DNA of 64,000 nt from Duganella sp. BJB476 (GCF_003416895.1 NZ_QVIO01000001.1:1364001-1428000), one strand, 5' to 3'; shown: positions 50,973-59,795, numbered from the stretch's first letter. Notes: a model not told the origin generated them from the letters alone. Made by a program: numbers and translations.

Positions 50973-51392
50973 ATGGACAGAAAAGAAACCGGTATTGCGC
51001 ACCTGTTGCGGTTTCCGGCGCGGCTGGATGCGGTCTCCGGCGCGATGTCGTTTGCTGCGATGGCGTTGCAACAGGCTGGCCTTGGGCCGGGCGTAGTCGC
51101 GCGCGCCGAACTGATATTGGAGGAGCTGCTGCGCAACAGCATCCTGCATGGCCACGGCGGCGACAGCGCCCATTCGGTGTGGGTCGGCGTGGACGGCGCG
51201 CGCCTGGTGTACGAGGATGAAGCGCCGGCCTTCAATCCGCTCACGCAAGGGCCGCCGCCGCCCGATCCGGCGCGGCCGATCGAGGAGCAGGGTGTGGGCG
51301 GCGTCGGACTGCTGCTGATACGCCAGTTGGGGAGCGCGGTGGCCTATCGCTATCATGAAGGACGCAACCGCATCGAGATCGCCTTACAATAG
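50973..51392 (+). CDS. RsbW-like anti-sigma ATP-binding kinase (HATPase_c_2)
   Basis: A 139-residue ATP-binding protein of the GHKL anti-sigma kinase type. Key parts: VVARAELILEELLRNSILHGHGG (N-box Glu-Leu-x-x-Asn, where RsbW has ExxxNxxxH), EDEAPAFNP for the D-box region and GVGGVGLLLIRQL for the G-box. In partner switching it phosphorylates the STAS protein and sequesters a sigma factor. It is divergent from the FecR gene and followed after 29 bp by a heme-barrel gene. No sigma factor is encoded in this window, so its client lies elsewhere, or the output is not a sigma factor. Confidence 0.86.
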   Translation: MDRKETGIAHLLRFPARLDAVSGAMSFAAMALQQAGLGPGVVARAELILEELLRNSILHGHGGDSAHSVWVGVDGARLVYEDEAPAFNPLTQGPPPPDPARPIEEQGVGGVGLLLIRQLGSAVAYRYHEGRNRIEIALQ

Positions 51393-51421
51393 GGGCTATC
51401 ACCAACCACCCAGGATTATGC

Positions 51422-52063
51422 ATGAGCGAGTTTTCCAGCGATATCTACACCGAGCCTACACCGATCGACATCAACACCCTGAACAACCTCGGCCCGCTGG
51501 CGCCGATGGCGGGCATCTGGAAGGGCGAGCGTGGCCTCGATATCAAGCCGAAAGCGGACGGTCCGCGCAAGCAGGCCTACGTCGAGCGCATCGAGTTGCA
51601 GCCTATCGATCCGGTCACCAATGGTCCGCAGCTGTTCTACGGCTTGCGCTACCTGATCATCATCAACAAGCCTGGCCAGGCCAAGACCTACCACGAGCAG
51701 GTTGGCTACTGGTTGTGGGAGCCCGCCACCAGCACCGTGATCCAGACGCTGGGCATCCCGCGCGGCCAGATCGCCATGGCTTCGGCCGTGGTGGCGCCGG
51801 ACGCGAAAGAATTTGAACTGGTGGCCCGGCTGGAATCCGATACCTACGGCATCCGTTCCAATCCATTCCTGGAGTACGGCTTCAAGACCGTCGAGTACCG
51901 CATCAAGGTCACCATCAACGACGACGGCAGCTGGGGCTACGAGGAAGACACCGTGATGATGATACGCGGCCAGGAAGAACCGTTCCACCACGTCGATCGC
52001 AACCTGTTGTTCAAGGTATCCGAGCCGCTGCCGAATCCACAGGCGAGCGGCACCCCCGCCTGA
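51422..52063 (+). CDS. Heme-binding beta-barrel (nitrobindin/FABP-like) protein
   Basis: A 213-residue protein of the DUF1794/nitrobindin-like family. The lipocalin-type barrel start is LAPMAGIWKGERGLDI (a G-x-W-x-G element). FYGLRYLIIINKPGQAKTYHEQVGYWLWEPATSTVIQTLGIPRGQ and FHHVDRNLLFKVSEP are later strands. Bacterial members bind heme or fatty acids, and ferric nitrobindins can detoxify peroxynitrite; none is proved here. It follows the RsbW-like gene with 29 bp and may or may not be part of that unit. A heme-binding His (C-terminal HVDR region) is a candidate ligand. Confidence 0.82.
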   Translation: MSEFSSDIYTEPTPIDINTLNNLGPLAPMAGIWKGERGLDIKPKADGPRKQAYVERIELQPIDPVTNGPQLFYGLRYLIIINKPGQAKTYHEQVGYWLWEPATSTVIQTLGIPRGQIAMASAVVAPDAKEFELVARLESDTYGIRSNPFLEYGFKTVEYRIKVTINDDGSWGYEEDTVMMIRGQEEPFHHVDRNLLFKVSEPLPNPQASGTPA

Positions 52064-52069
52064 TAGCGG

Positions 52070-54439
52070 TCAGCCGGCGAGCGCGTAACCGTCGCGGCCA
52101 TTGCGTTTGGCCGCGTACAGCGCGCTGTCGGCGCGGGCCACCAGTTCGGCCGGGGTTTCGGCATCGCGCTCGTGCAGTGCGAAGCCGATGCTGGTCGTGA
52201 TCTGCATCGGCTTGCCGGCTACGTCGAACGGCCGCCGCACCGATTCGATGATCTTGGCCGCCAGCCGCTCGCATTCGCCGGCGCCGTCCACCTGTTCGAA
52301 CACGATCACGAATTCATCCCCCGCCAAGCGCGCCACCGTATCCGAGGCGCGCACATTGCCCACCAGCCGCGAGGCGAACTCCTTCAACACCGCGTCGCCG
52401 GCGCCGTGGCCCAGCGTGTCGTTGATGCTCTTGAAGTGGTCGATGTCCAGGTAGGCCAGCGCCAGCGGCCGGCGATTGCGTTTGGACCGCACCAGCGCCA
52501 GTTGCAGGATCTCTTCGAACATCAGGCGGTTGGCGATGCCGGTCAATGAGTCGATGCGGGCCAGCTGCGTCAGGCGTTCTTCGATTTCCTTCATGCGCGT
52601 GGTGTCGTGCGTCAGCGAGTAGATGCCGACCACCTTCGTGCCGTCGGCCGCGAGCTCCGGCACGAAGGTGGTCTCCAGCGTGTGCAGGCTGCCGTCGATC
52701 TGCGCTTTCAATTCGTAGGTGACGTTGTGGCCGCGATAGGCCTGTTCCAGGTGCGCCTCCGCGTGCTCGTAGTGATCGCGGCCTATGCCGTCGACCAGGT
52801 GGCGGCCTATCAGCTTGCCCGGCTCCACGCCGAACCACTGGAAGAAGGTAGCGTTGAGGAACTGGATGCGGCGCTTGTGATCCAGGTAGCAGATCAGCAC
52901 CGGCAGGTTGTCGGTCAGGAGTTTCAGGCGCTTTTCGCTGGCGGCCTGGCGCAGCTCGGCGCTCTTGCGTTCGGTGATGTCGACCGCCATCAGGTAGACG
53001 CCGGCGACGCTGCCGTCGGCGGCGATGTCCGGTATCAGGTCGCCCATCACCTGCTGCGGCAAGCCGTCCTTGCGGCCTTCGCGCTCGTAATGCACGCGGT
53101 CGCCGCGCATCGCCGCGTCATGGAACGGCGCGATCGAGGCGACGAAATCCTTGCCCAGCACTTCGGACATGGTCCTGCCTATCATCGCCTGCGGATCGAG
53201 GCCCAGCATGGTGCGGAAGTATTCGTTGGTGAAGTGGTAGCGGTTGTCGCGGTCGATGTAGGCGACGATGGCGGGGATGCTGTCGGCGATCATGCGCAGG
53301 CGCTTTTCGCTGGCGGCGATCAGCGATTCGCTGTCGCGTATCGCTTCCTGCGCCTGTTCGCGTTCTGCCATCAGCTCGTGGAAGGCGCTGCTTAATTCGC
53401 CAATCTCGTCGCGCCGGCGCCGTTGCAGCACGCCGATGCTGACATCGCCGCTGCGGATGTCGCTGATGTTGCGGCGCAGCCGGCCCAAGGGCTTGAGCAA
53501 GGTCTGGATCGCCAGCCACGCCATCAGGCCGGCCAGCGCGGCGAAGGCGCCGGCCGCCAGCATCGCGTGGCGGCGCATTTCGATCATCGGCGCGAACGCC
53601 TCGTCGACCGGGAAGCGGGCGCCGATGATCCAGTTTGTCGTGGACAGGTGCTTGTACGAGTAGATGCCTTCGCTGCCGGCCTTGTTGACCGCCTCGGTCC
53701 AGCCTTCGAAACCCTGCAGCGCCATCTCGGTGGCGCGGTTGTAGCCCGGCCGCGCATTGATGTGCTCCAGCAGGCGCTTGGGATTGGGGTGGTGCAGCAG
53801 GATGCCGCCGGTGGTCATGATGAACATGTAGCCGGTCTTGCCCGGTTTTTGCGCGGCGATCTGCGCCAGGAAATCGGAGTCGACCAGGTCGATGCTACCG
53901 CCCAGCAGCATCACCGCCTTGCCCTGGGCGTTCAGCACCGGCTGGATGATCATGATGGCGGGCCGGCCGGACAAGATGCTTTTGAACGGCGGCGACACCA
54001 CCACACGGCCGCCGGCCAGCACCTTCTGCATGAAGGCGCGCGGGCGCTCGTCCAGCGCCAGCACGGCCGCGCCTTCACCCTCGGTGTGTATCAGGACGCC
54101 GTTCTGGTTGAAGATGTGCAGGTTGAGGAATTCCTTGCGCACGGCCGGATGGCGGGCGACGAAGGCGCTCATGCGCTCGGGGTCTTGCCCGGCGTCGGGC
54201 GGCATGGCGTCGGCCAGGCTGGCCAACAGGGCTTTCTTTGCGGTGATCTGGGCATCCACCTGCGCGGCGGCGGAGGACAGCAGGGCGTATTGCTGGTCGC
54301 CGATCACGCTTTTCATATCGCGTTCGGCCAGCACCAGCGCTACCCAGGTGACGATGACTGTGGCAACCAGCACCAGCATGACGACTACCGCCGTCATGCG
54401 AAATTTGAGGCTGCGTGGCAGCAGTGCTAAAACGGCCAT
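52070..54439 (-). CDS. Diguanylate cyclase with dCache, HAMP, two PAS and GGDEF domains
   Basis: A 789-residue membrane protein. A TM helix (about residues 16-38) precedes a periplasmic dCache-type ligand-binding domain (to ~285) and a second TM (about 292-313). HAMP (about 313-366), PAS1 (about 385-495, ends ITERK) and PAS2 (about 505-620) follow. The C-terminal GGDEF domain has DSLTGIANRLMFEEIL, DIDHFKSINDTLGHGAGD and the active site LAGDEF (A-G-D-E-F variant, usually active). The PAS1 end resembles the PAS of the hybrid kinase at 1-1371. It senses an external small molecule and makes c-di-GMP. Stop lies 6 bp from the heme-barrel stop (convergent). Confidence 0.93.
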   Translation of the reverse strand: MAVLALLPRSLKFRMTAVVVMLVLVATVIVTWVALVLAERDMKSVIGDQQYALLSSAAAQVDAQITAKKALLASLADAMPPDAGQDPERMSAFVARHPAVRKEFLNLHIFNQNGVLIHTEGEGAAVLALDERPRAFMQKVLAGGRVVVSPPFKSILSGRPAIMIIQPVLNAQGKAVMLLGGSIDLVDSDFLAQIAAQKPGKTGYMFIMTTGGILLHHPNPKRLLEHINARPGYNRATEMALQGFEGWTEAVNKAGSEGIYSYKHLSTTNWIIGARFPVDEAFAPMIEMRRHAMLAAGAFAALAGLMAWLAIQTLLKPLGRLRRNISDIRSGDVSIGVLQRRRRDEIGELSSAFHELMAEREQAQEAIRDSESLIAASEKRLRMIADSIPAIVAYIDRDNRYHFTNEYFRTMLGLDPQAMIGRTMSEVLGKDFVASIAPFHDAAMRGDRVHYEREGRKDGLPQQVMGDLIPDIAADGSVAGVYLMAVDITERKSAELRQAASEKRLKLLTDNLPVLICYLDHKRRIQFLNATFFQWFGVEPGKLIGRHLVDGIGRDHYEHAEAHLEQAYRGHNVTYELKAQIDGSLHTLETTFVPELAADGTKVVGIYSLTHDTTRMKEIEERLTQLARIDSLTGIANRLMFEEILQLALVRSKRNRRPLALAYLDIDHFKSINDTLGHGAGDAVLKEFASRLVGNVRASDTVARLAGDEFVIVFEQVDGAGECERLAAKIIESVRRPFDVAGKPMQITTSIGFALHERDAETPAELVARADSALYAAKRNGRDGYALAG

Positions 54440-54495
54440 GTTGCTCTGTTTTTAGTATGTTGAACGGAGTATTACATACCCGGCCCTGCAAGGCC

Positions 54496-54514
54496 AGCGG
54501 GTACAATGCCCGCT
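54496..54514 (+). promoter_or_regulatory. AGCGGG-N7-CCCGCT dyad around a TACAAT -10-like box
   Basis: Six-base arms (54496-54501, 54509-54514) flank TACAATG, whose TACAAT (54502-54507) resembles a -10 box for the HAD gene starting at 54541. A hairpin or operator overlapping the promoter would allow repression. No good -35 is obvious, so this is tentative. Confidence 0.3.
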
Positions 54515-54540
54515 GTGACGATTTACACGGGACAGTGACG

Positions 54541-55191
54541 ATGCTGCGGGCGATTTTGTGGGATAACGATGGCGTGCTGGTGGACACCGAACGCCTGTTT
54601 TACGAGGCGAACCGGGAGCTGTTCCTGCCGCTTGGGCTGGAGCTGAGCGAGCAGCACTTCTTCGACTGGTACCTGGCCGATAACTGCGGCGCGTGGCACT
54701 TGCTCGATCCGCAGATGGACCAAGCCGGGATGGACGCCTGGCGCAGCGAGCGCAATCGCCGCTATGCCGCCACGCTGGCTTCTGAACACATACCGGCCAT
54801 CGAAGGCGTGGGCGCGGTGCTGGCCAGCCTGTCGCCACGCCTGCGCATGGGCGTGGTCACCAGTTCCAATCGCGAGCACTTCGAGATCATCCACCAGCGG
54901 CTGGATTTGCTGCCGCATTTCGAATTCGTGCTGACGCATGAATCCTATGCGACCAGCAAGCCGTCGCCGGAGCCTTACCTGCTGGGCCTTGAGCGGCTGG
55001 GTGTGCAGGCCGGTGACTGCCTGGTGGTGGAAGACTCGCCGCGCGGCCTGCAGGCGGCGACGGCGGCCGGCATCCGCTGCATCATCCTGCGCAATGCGCT
55101 CACGCGCGGCCATGACTTCCCCGGCGCCTGGCGCGTGGTCGACACCATGCCGCAACTGCTGGCCGAGATCGAGCTGCTGATCGCCGCTTAA
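54541..55191 (+). CDS. HAD-superfamily hydrolase (phosphoglycolate/beta-phosphoglucomutase-like, HAD-IA)
   Basis: A 216-residue hydrolase. Motif [13 protein letters not shown] (nucleophile Asp8-x-Asp10). Motif II: VVTSSN. Motif [14 protein letters not shown] (Lys). Motif [14 protein letters not shown]. The helical cap follows motif I, as in subfamily IA phosphatases and mutases. A small phosphorylated metabolite is the probable substrate; more cannot be said. ATG 54541 is used because the open frame upstream would place residues before the catalytic motif. It is convergent with the chemoreceptor gene (4-bp overlap) and divergent from the diguanylate cyclase. Confidence 0.88.
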   Translation: MLRAILWDNDGVLVDTERLFYEANRELFLPLGLELSEQHFFDWYLADNCGAWHLLDPQMDQAGMDAWRSERNRRYAATLASEHIPAIEGVGAVLASLSPRLRMGVVTSSNREHFEIIHQRLDLLPHFEFVLTHESYATSKPSPEPYLLGLERLGVQAGDCLVVEDSPRGLQAATAAGIRCIILRNALTRGHDFPGAWRVVDTMPQLLAEIELLIAA

Positions 55192-56456
55192 CGGGCGGCC
55201 GACGAACGGCGCGGCTGCGGCGCTTCCAACTCGGCGAAGTGCTCCGATGGATGGGCGCTGGCGCGGCGCGCCGACTTGATCGGCTTGACGCTGGCGCTCT
55301 TTTTCGCACCGCCATCGCCACTGAGCTTGAACACGCCGACCGCGCCCTGCAGGTGCGCGGCCTGCTCGCGCATGGTGGCCGCCGCCGCCGAAGCCTGTTC
55401 CACCAACGCGGCGTTCTGCTGCGTGGTCTGGTCCATTTCGACGATGGCGCCGTTGATGTGTTCAATGCCGGACAGCTGCTCCTGGCTGGCGGCGGCGATG
55501 TCGCTCATGATGTCGGTGACGCGACGCACGCTGGCGACGATCTCCGTCATGGTCACGCCGGCCTGGTCGACCAGCCGCGCGCCGGCATCGACCTGGTCGA
55601 CCGAAGCGCCGATCAGCCCCTTGATTTCACGCGCGGCGGCGGCGGAGCGCTGCGCCAGGTTGCGCACTTCGTTGGCCACGACCGCGAAGCCGCGTCCCTG
55701 TTCGCCGGCGCGCGCCGCTTCGACGGCGGCGTTCAGCGCCAGGATGTTGGTCTGGAAGGCGATGCCGTCGATGACGGCGATGATGTCGACGATCTTGCGC
55801 GCGGAGGCGTTGATCGAGGCCATGGTGTCGACCACCTGCGCCACCACCGCGCCGCCCTGGCCGGCGACTGCCGACGCCGACACCGCCAGCTGGTTGGCCT
55901 GCTGGGCATTGGCGGCGTTCTGCTTGACGGTGGAGGTCAGTTCCTCCATGGACGAGGCGGTTTCCTCCAGCGAACCGGCCTGGCGCTCGGTGCGCTCCGA
56001 CAGGTCCATATTCCCGGCGGCGATCTCGGCCGACGCGGTGCTGATGGCCTCGGTGCCGCCGCGCACTTCGGAGACGATGCCGATCAGGCTGGCGTTCATC
56101 TCCTTCAGCGCGCCCGACAGCTGGCCGATCTCGTCGCGCGAGCGTATTTCGATGTTGGAACTGAGGTCGCCGCCGGCCACCGTGCGCGCCACCCGCACCG
56201 CGTGGCGGATGGGGCCGACGATGCCGCGCGTGATGAACCAGGCTGTGAACAGGCTCATCACGCCGCCGGCCAGGCCGAGGGCGATCATCAGCGTGCTGTA
56301 GAAGGAGGCGATCTGCTGCGCGTTGCCGGAAGCGTGCTCCAGGCTGGTGGCGCGCAGGCCCAGCGTACCCACCGTGACGACCACGGCAAGCATCAACGTT
56401 GTTAATGAAAAGGCAATTGTCAGGCGGTGGCCTATCTTGATATCGGCAATCTTCAT
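55188..56456 (-). CDS. Methyl-accepting chemotaxis protein without a periplasmic sensor domain
   Basis: A 422-residue chemoreceptor. TM1 (about residues 13-34) and TM2 (about 54-76) are separated by only ~20 residues, so the usual ~150-residue ligand-binding domain is missing. The HAMP ([21 protein letters not shown]) follows, then a complete signalling domain with methylation helices and the conserved tip [45 protein letters not shown]. No C-terminal CheR-docking pentapeptide is seen. ATG 56456 starts the normal MCP N-terminus ([12 protein letters not shown]), and upstream open frame is not coding. It may sense membrane state or energy, or be a truncated receptor that still works in arrays. 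Confidence 0.9.
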   Translation of the reverse strand: MKIADIKIGHRLTIAFSLTTLMLAVVVTVGTLGLRATSLEHASGNAQQIASFYSTLMIALGLAGGVMSLFTAWFITRGIVGPIRHAVRVARTVAGGDLSSNIEIRSRDEIGQLSGALKEMNASLIGIVSEVRGGTEAISTASAEIAAGNMDLSERTERQAGSLEETASSMEELTSTVKQNAANAQQANQLAVSASAVAGQGGAVVAQVVDTMASINASARKIVDIIAVIDGIAFQTNILALNAAVEAARAGEQGRGFAVVANEVRNLAQRSAAAAREIKGLIGASVDQVDAGARLVDQAGVTMTEIVASVRRVTDIMSDIAAASQEQLSGIEHINGAIVEMDQTTQQNAALVEQASAAAATMREQAAHLQGAVGVFKLSGDGGAKKSASVKPIKSARRASAHPSEHFAELEAPQPRRSSAAR

Positions 56457-56627
56457 GTCTCGTCTTTTATTATGTTTGTAAGAACCGGTATTTGCTCCGG
56501 GGAACGGAAAGTGTATCAGCGAACGGTCGTGCGAATCTATAACTTTTAGCAATATTCCGCTGCCGTGCGACGACAGTGTTGCGCTTTCGGTAGCATGGTC
56601 CGGGAAATCAGAGTGAAGGAGCAGATC

Positions 56628-56861
56628 ATGCCTAAAGGAGCGAGTCCCAAGCGCGAGCGCGAGTACAAGGAACTGGAACACAAGTTCGAGGAGGAAGGCC
56701 GCTATCCGGGTCGTGAAGAGGAGGTGGCGGCCCGCATCGTCAACAAGCAGCGGGCCGAGGCCGGGGAGACCAAGGACAGCAAGCCGCCGGCTCGCCGTGG
56801 CGGCACCGGACACCGGCGCGCCAATACCACGCGGACCGCGCGCCGCAGCAAGCCGTCCTGA
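56628..56861 (+). CDS. Small basic plasmid-stabilisation-like protein
   Basis: A 77-residue, highly charged protein ([46 protein letters not shown] then an Arg/Lys-rich tail). The first half resembles the short 'plasmid stabilization' proteins (pattern P-x-G-x-S-x-K-R-x-x-x-Y ... R-x-x-E-x-A-A-R-x-V-N-K), which are commonly chromosomal and stress-related in Burkholderiales. The tail is likely disordered and nucleic-acid binding. ATG 56628 has a GAAGGAGC ribosome site. A strong terminator follows about 100 bp downstream. No known biochemical role. Confidence 0.72.
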   Translation: MPKGASPKREREYKELEHKFEEEGRYPGREEEVAARIVNKQRAEAGETKDSKPPARRGGTGHRRANTTRTARRSKPS

Positions 56862-56961
56862 CCATAACTTTCACCTATTTCCGGTAAAATGATGTAAAAT
56901 AGTAAGCAGAGTTGTCGCTATTGAAATAAAACTCAGCCTCTGGTAGGGCGGATGTTTGGAA

Positions 56962-56999
56962 GGGCTGGAACCATCGAGGTTCCGGCCCTTTTTGTTTTT
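56962..56999 (+). terminator. Intrinsic terminator downstream of the small basic gene
   Basis: GGGCTGGAACC (56962-56972) pairs with GGTTCCGGCCC (56978-56988; one G-U pair) with loop ATCGA, followed by TTTTTGTTTTT. The tract runs up to and touches the stop codon of the convergent LysE gene (TCA at 56999-57001). It terminates plus-strand transcripts from the small basic gene. Confidence 0.88.
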
Positions 57000-57628
57000 C
57001 AGGCCCAGGCCTGGCTGGCACTGAGCACAGCGGTCAGTATCAGCAGCGCGCCCATGATGCGGGCGGCGACCGTGGCGGCGGCCGGGTGGCTGGCGAACCA
57101 GCCGCTGGCGCCGCTGGCGGCATAGGCCAGCGCGCCGTAGACGCCCAGCTGGGTCAGTGCGGTGATGCCGCCCAGCACGCCGGATTGCACCCACAGCGGC
57201 CCCTGGCCCGGCTTGAGGAATTGCGGGAAGATCGCCAGCATGAAGACGTAGGCCTTGGGATTGAGCAGGCTGGTGGTCAGCGCGCGGCGGAAGATGACGG
57301 CGTCGGCCATCGCCTCGGCGCCCGGCGTCGGATGGAAGATGCTGTCGCTGCGCAGCAGGCTGTAGCCCATCCAGGCGATGTAGACCGCGCCCGCCAGCAG
57401 CATGATCTTGAACAGCGGCGGCCAGCATTGCAGCACCACAGCCACACCAAGCGCGCCCATGCACAGGTGGCAGAAGCCGCCGGCGATGATGCCGCCGACC
57501 GCCGCCATCCCCGAGCGGCGTCCGCCCAGCATCGAACTGCCCATGACGAAGGCCATGTCCAGGCCCGGCAGGGCGACCACGCCGAATACCACGACAAAAT
57601 ACAGGCCCAGGTTGGCGGTTTGACTCAT
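56999..57628 (-). CDS. LysE-family translocator (amino acid exporter)
   Basis: A 209-residue inner-membrane protein with six helices of the LysE/RhtB fold. Family marks are VVALPGLDMAFVMGSSMLGGRRSGMAAVGGIIAGGF at the start and FRRALTTSLLNPKAYVFMLAIFPQFL in the middle, the typical N-P-K element. Such proteins export amino acids or homoserine lactone-type compounds. It is divergent from a WYL-domain regulator with 85 bp between starts and a clear inverted-repeat operator at 57673-57693, so regulated export is likely. Confidence 0.9.
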   Translation of the reverse strand: MSQTANLGLYFVVVFGVVALPGLDMAFVMGSSMLGGRRSGMAAVGGIIAGGFCHLCMGALGVAVVLQCWPPLFKIMLLAGAVYIAWMGYSLLRSDSIFHPTPGAEAMADAVIFRRALTTSLLNPKAYVFMLAIFPQFLKPGQGPLWVQSGVLGGITALTQLGVYGALAYAASGASGWFASHPAAATVAARIMGALLILTAVLSASQAWA

Positions 57629-57672
57629 GTTTTGCTCCTTTGTTGGTGTGTTTGCTGCAGTCTAGCGATTAA

Positions 57673-57693
57673 ATAGGACGGATTTGGTCCTAT
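57673..57693. promoter_or_regulatory. Perfect dyad ATAGGAC-N7-GTCCTAT, operator candidate for the WYL regulator
   Basis: Seven-base perfect arms at 57673-57679 and 57687-57693 with a 7-bp spacer lie in the 85-bp gap between lysE-type and WYL regulator starts (57628 and 57714). The right arm overlaps TATAAA (57691-57696), a -10-like element, 18 bp from the regulator ATG. Such symmetry fits a dimeric regulator repressing its own promoter and the divergent exporter. Confidence 0.65.
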
Positions 57694-57713
57694 AAATCTG
57701 CTATCTTTGCGGC

Positions 57714-58676
57714 ATGTACCATCCAACCACCCGCGTGCTGGCAGTGCTGGAGCTGCTGCAAACCCACGGCCGCCTGAGCGGCGCCGACCTGGCCGGCCGG
57801 CTGGGCGTGGACGGCCGTACCTTGCGCCGCTACATCGTCATGCTTGAGGATATGGGCATACCGATCACGGCCGAGCGTGGCCGCCACGGCGGTTATGCGC
57901 TGATGCCCGGCTTTAAATTGCCGCCGATGATGTTCACCGACGACGAGGCGCTGGCCTTGTCGCTGGGCTTGCTGGCGGCGCGCGGCCTGGGGCTGGCCGA
58001 GGCGGCGCCGGCGGTGGCCAGCGCGCAGGCCAAGCTGGGCCGCATCATGCCGGACGGCTTGCGTCAGCGTGTGGACGCCATCGATGAAACGGTGCGGCTG
58101 GATTTGCGTTCCATCGCGCAGCAGGGGGCTGCGCCGCAGGATAATGCGGCGCTGACGGCGCTCAGCCTGGCCGCCAAGTCGCGTCGGCGCGTGCATCTGC
58201 ACTACCGCGCGGGCGGTGTCGACAGCGAACGCGATGTGGATACGTACGGCCTGGTGTATTACGGCGGCTTCTGGTATGCCGTTGGTCACTGCTATTTGCG
58301 CGCCGGCATCCGCACCTTCCGCCTCGACCGCGTGGTGCAGGTGACACCCACGCGCGGCAGTTTCCAGTTGCCGGCCGGTTTCGACGCGCTGGAGCATCTG
58401 CGGCAGTCGGTGGCTACGCTGCCGCGCAAGTTCGCCGCCACGATCTTGCTGGAGACCGATCTGGCCAGCGCGCGCCGCGCCTTCATCGACACCATCGGCC
58501 TGTTCGAGCAAACGGCGGACGGCGTCGTGCTGCATAACCAGTCCGACGAACTGGGCTGGCTGGCGCGGCAACTGGCGGCGGCGCCGTTCGCGTTCACGGT
58601 GCTGGCGCCGGCGGCCTTGCGCGACGAGCTGCGCACAGTTGCCACGCGCTTGTTGCAGGCGGCCGAGCTCCGCTAG
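57714..58676 (+). CDS. YafY-type HTH-WYL domain transcriptional regulator
   Basis: A 320-residue regulator. The N-terminal HTH_11 winged helix ([59 protein letters not shown]) is followed by a middle helical linker. A WYL domain (about residues 140-225) includes RRRVHLHYRAGG and YYGGFWYAVGHCYLRAGIRTFRLDRV, with a WCX-like C-terminal extension. WYL domains sense ligands such as nucleotides or ssDNA in other systems; here the divergent LysE-type exporter is the probable target. It is separated from the exporter by 85 bp that carry the ATAGGAC/GTCCTAT dyad. Confidence 0.92.
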   Translation: MYHPTTRVLAVLELLQTHGRLSGADLAGRLGVDGRTLRRYIVMLEDMGIPITAERGRHGGYALMPGFKLPPMMFTDDEALALSLGLLAARGLGLAEAAPAVASAQAKLGRIMPDGLRQRVDAIDETVRLDLRSIAQQGAAPQDNAALTALSLAAKSRRRVHLHYRAGGVDSERDVDTYGLVYYGGFWYAVGHCYLRAGIRTFRLDRVVQVTPTRGSFQLPAGFDALEHLRQSVATLPRKFAATILLETDLASARRAFIDTIGLFEQTADGVVLHNQSDELGWLARQLAAAPFAFTVLAPAALRDELRTVATRLLQAAELR

Positions 58677-58708
58677 AATGCCGCCAAGACAAATTATCCG
58701 AAGGAACT

Positions 58709-59497
58709 ATGTACCTGATTCAACGATCCGTCGCCGCGGCGGCGCTCGCTTGCGGGCTGTTGGGCGCCAGCCTGGCCTGGGCCGGCAACTGTCCCGCGCA
58801 TTATGTCGATGGCCGCCTGCCGGAAATCCGCAACGCCAAGATGACTGCCGCCACCACCGAGCTGTGCTACGGCGTGTTCGGCGTCATGCATTCCGGGATT
58901 ACGCGCACGCCGCTGTGGTCGGCCGAACACCTGACCGCCGATAACATCGACGCCGCCAAGAACCTGTCGCGCGAGAATTCCTTCCATACCGAACAGCAGC
59001 TGCCGGCCAGCCTGCGCGCCGAGCTGTCCGATTACGCCCGCAGTGGCTACGACCGTGGCCACATGGCGCCGAACGGCGACATGCCGGACCGTGAGACCCA
59101 GCACGAAAGCTTCACGCTGGCGAACATGGTGCCGCAGGATGCGGACAATAACCGTCATGTGTGGGCCGGCATCGAAGGCGCCGTGCGCAAGCTGGCGCAG
59201 AAGGAGGGCGACCTGTACGTGATCACCGGCCCGGCCTTCATCGGCGGCAATTTGCAGAAGGCCGGCAATGTGCTGGTACCCAGCCATTTGTACAAGCTGG
59301 TGTACAGCCCGCGCCAGCGTGCGGGGGCTGCGTTCTTTATCGAAAACCGCGCCGACGCTGAATATGAAACACTGAGCGTGGCGCAGCTGGAGGCGCGGGT
59401 CGGCATCAATCTGCTGCCGTCGTTGCCGGCGAGTCAAAAAGAAACGATGTTGCGTCTGCCGAAGGTCAAACCACGTAAATCCCGGAGCCTGTCATGA
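58709..59497 (+). CDS. Exported DNA/RNA non-specific endonuclease (NUC family)
   Basis: A 262-residue secreted nuclease of the Serratia-nuclease (beta-beta-alpha metal) fold. Sec signal peptide MYLIQRSVAAAALACGLLGASLAWA. The catalytic motif is YDRGHMAPNGDM (His118 in D-R-G-H), with metal-binding Asn in the following NMVPQDADNNRH region. It degrades nucleic acids outside the cytoplasm, for nutrition or biofilm turnover. ATG 58709 has a GAAGGAAC ribosome site. It starts 32 bp after the WYL regulator and overlaps the next small gene by 4 bp. Exported DNA breakdown would feed the purine catabolic genes elsewhere in this window (inference). Confidence 0.9.
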   Translation: MYLIQRSVAAAALACGLLGASLAWAGNCPAHYVDGRLPEIRNAKMTAATTELCYGVFGVMHSGITRTPLWSAEHLTADNIDAAKNLSRENSFHTEQQLPASLRAELSDYARSGYDRGHMAPNGDMPDRETQHESFTLANMVPQDADNNRHVWAGIEGAVRKLAQKEGDLYVITGPAFIGGNLQKAGNVLVPSHLYKLVYSPRQRAGAAFFIENRADAEYETLSVAQLEARVGINLLPSLPASQKETMLRLPKVKPRKSRSLS

Positions 59498-59742
59498 GTA
59501 AATTTGTACCCTACGCCAATGAGTCGGACGTGCTGAACATCGGCCAATTGTCGGTCGAGAACCGGCTGGACCGCATCACCCTCAGCGGCGATGTCGATTT
59601 GACGGCCGACCAGGCCGGGCTGGCCGACGCGCGCGCGCTGCATGCCTTGCTGGGCGATGTGGTGGCGCGGCTGGAGGCGCAAAAACTGCCCGCAAAGCTG
59701 CCGCCGGCCCCGCGTGTTACGGTGCCGAATCCTTTCGATTAG
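59494..59742 (+). CDS. Conserved small hypothetical protein
   Basis: An 82-residue protein overlapping the endonuclease stop by 4 bp (ATGA), so co-translated. It has no signal peptide and no recognised motif. The N-terminal part could form beta-strands (DVLNIGQLSVENRLDRITLSGDVDLT), followed by an alpha-helix (ALHALLGDVVARLEAQ) and a Pro-rich end. A cytoplasmic inhibitor of the nuclease was considered from the overlap, but an exported nuclease rarely needs one, and nothing in the sequence proves it. Confidence 0.6.
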   Translation: MSKFVPYANESDVLNIGQLSVENRLDRITLSGDVDLTADQAGLADARALHALLGDVVARLEAQKLPAKLPPAPRVTVPNPFD

Positions 59743-59795
59743 GCAGGCACTGGTGATACTATGATGCAATCGCACTAATTCGCCTTGGCCACATC

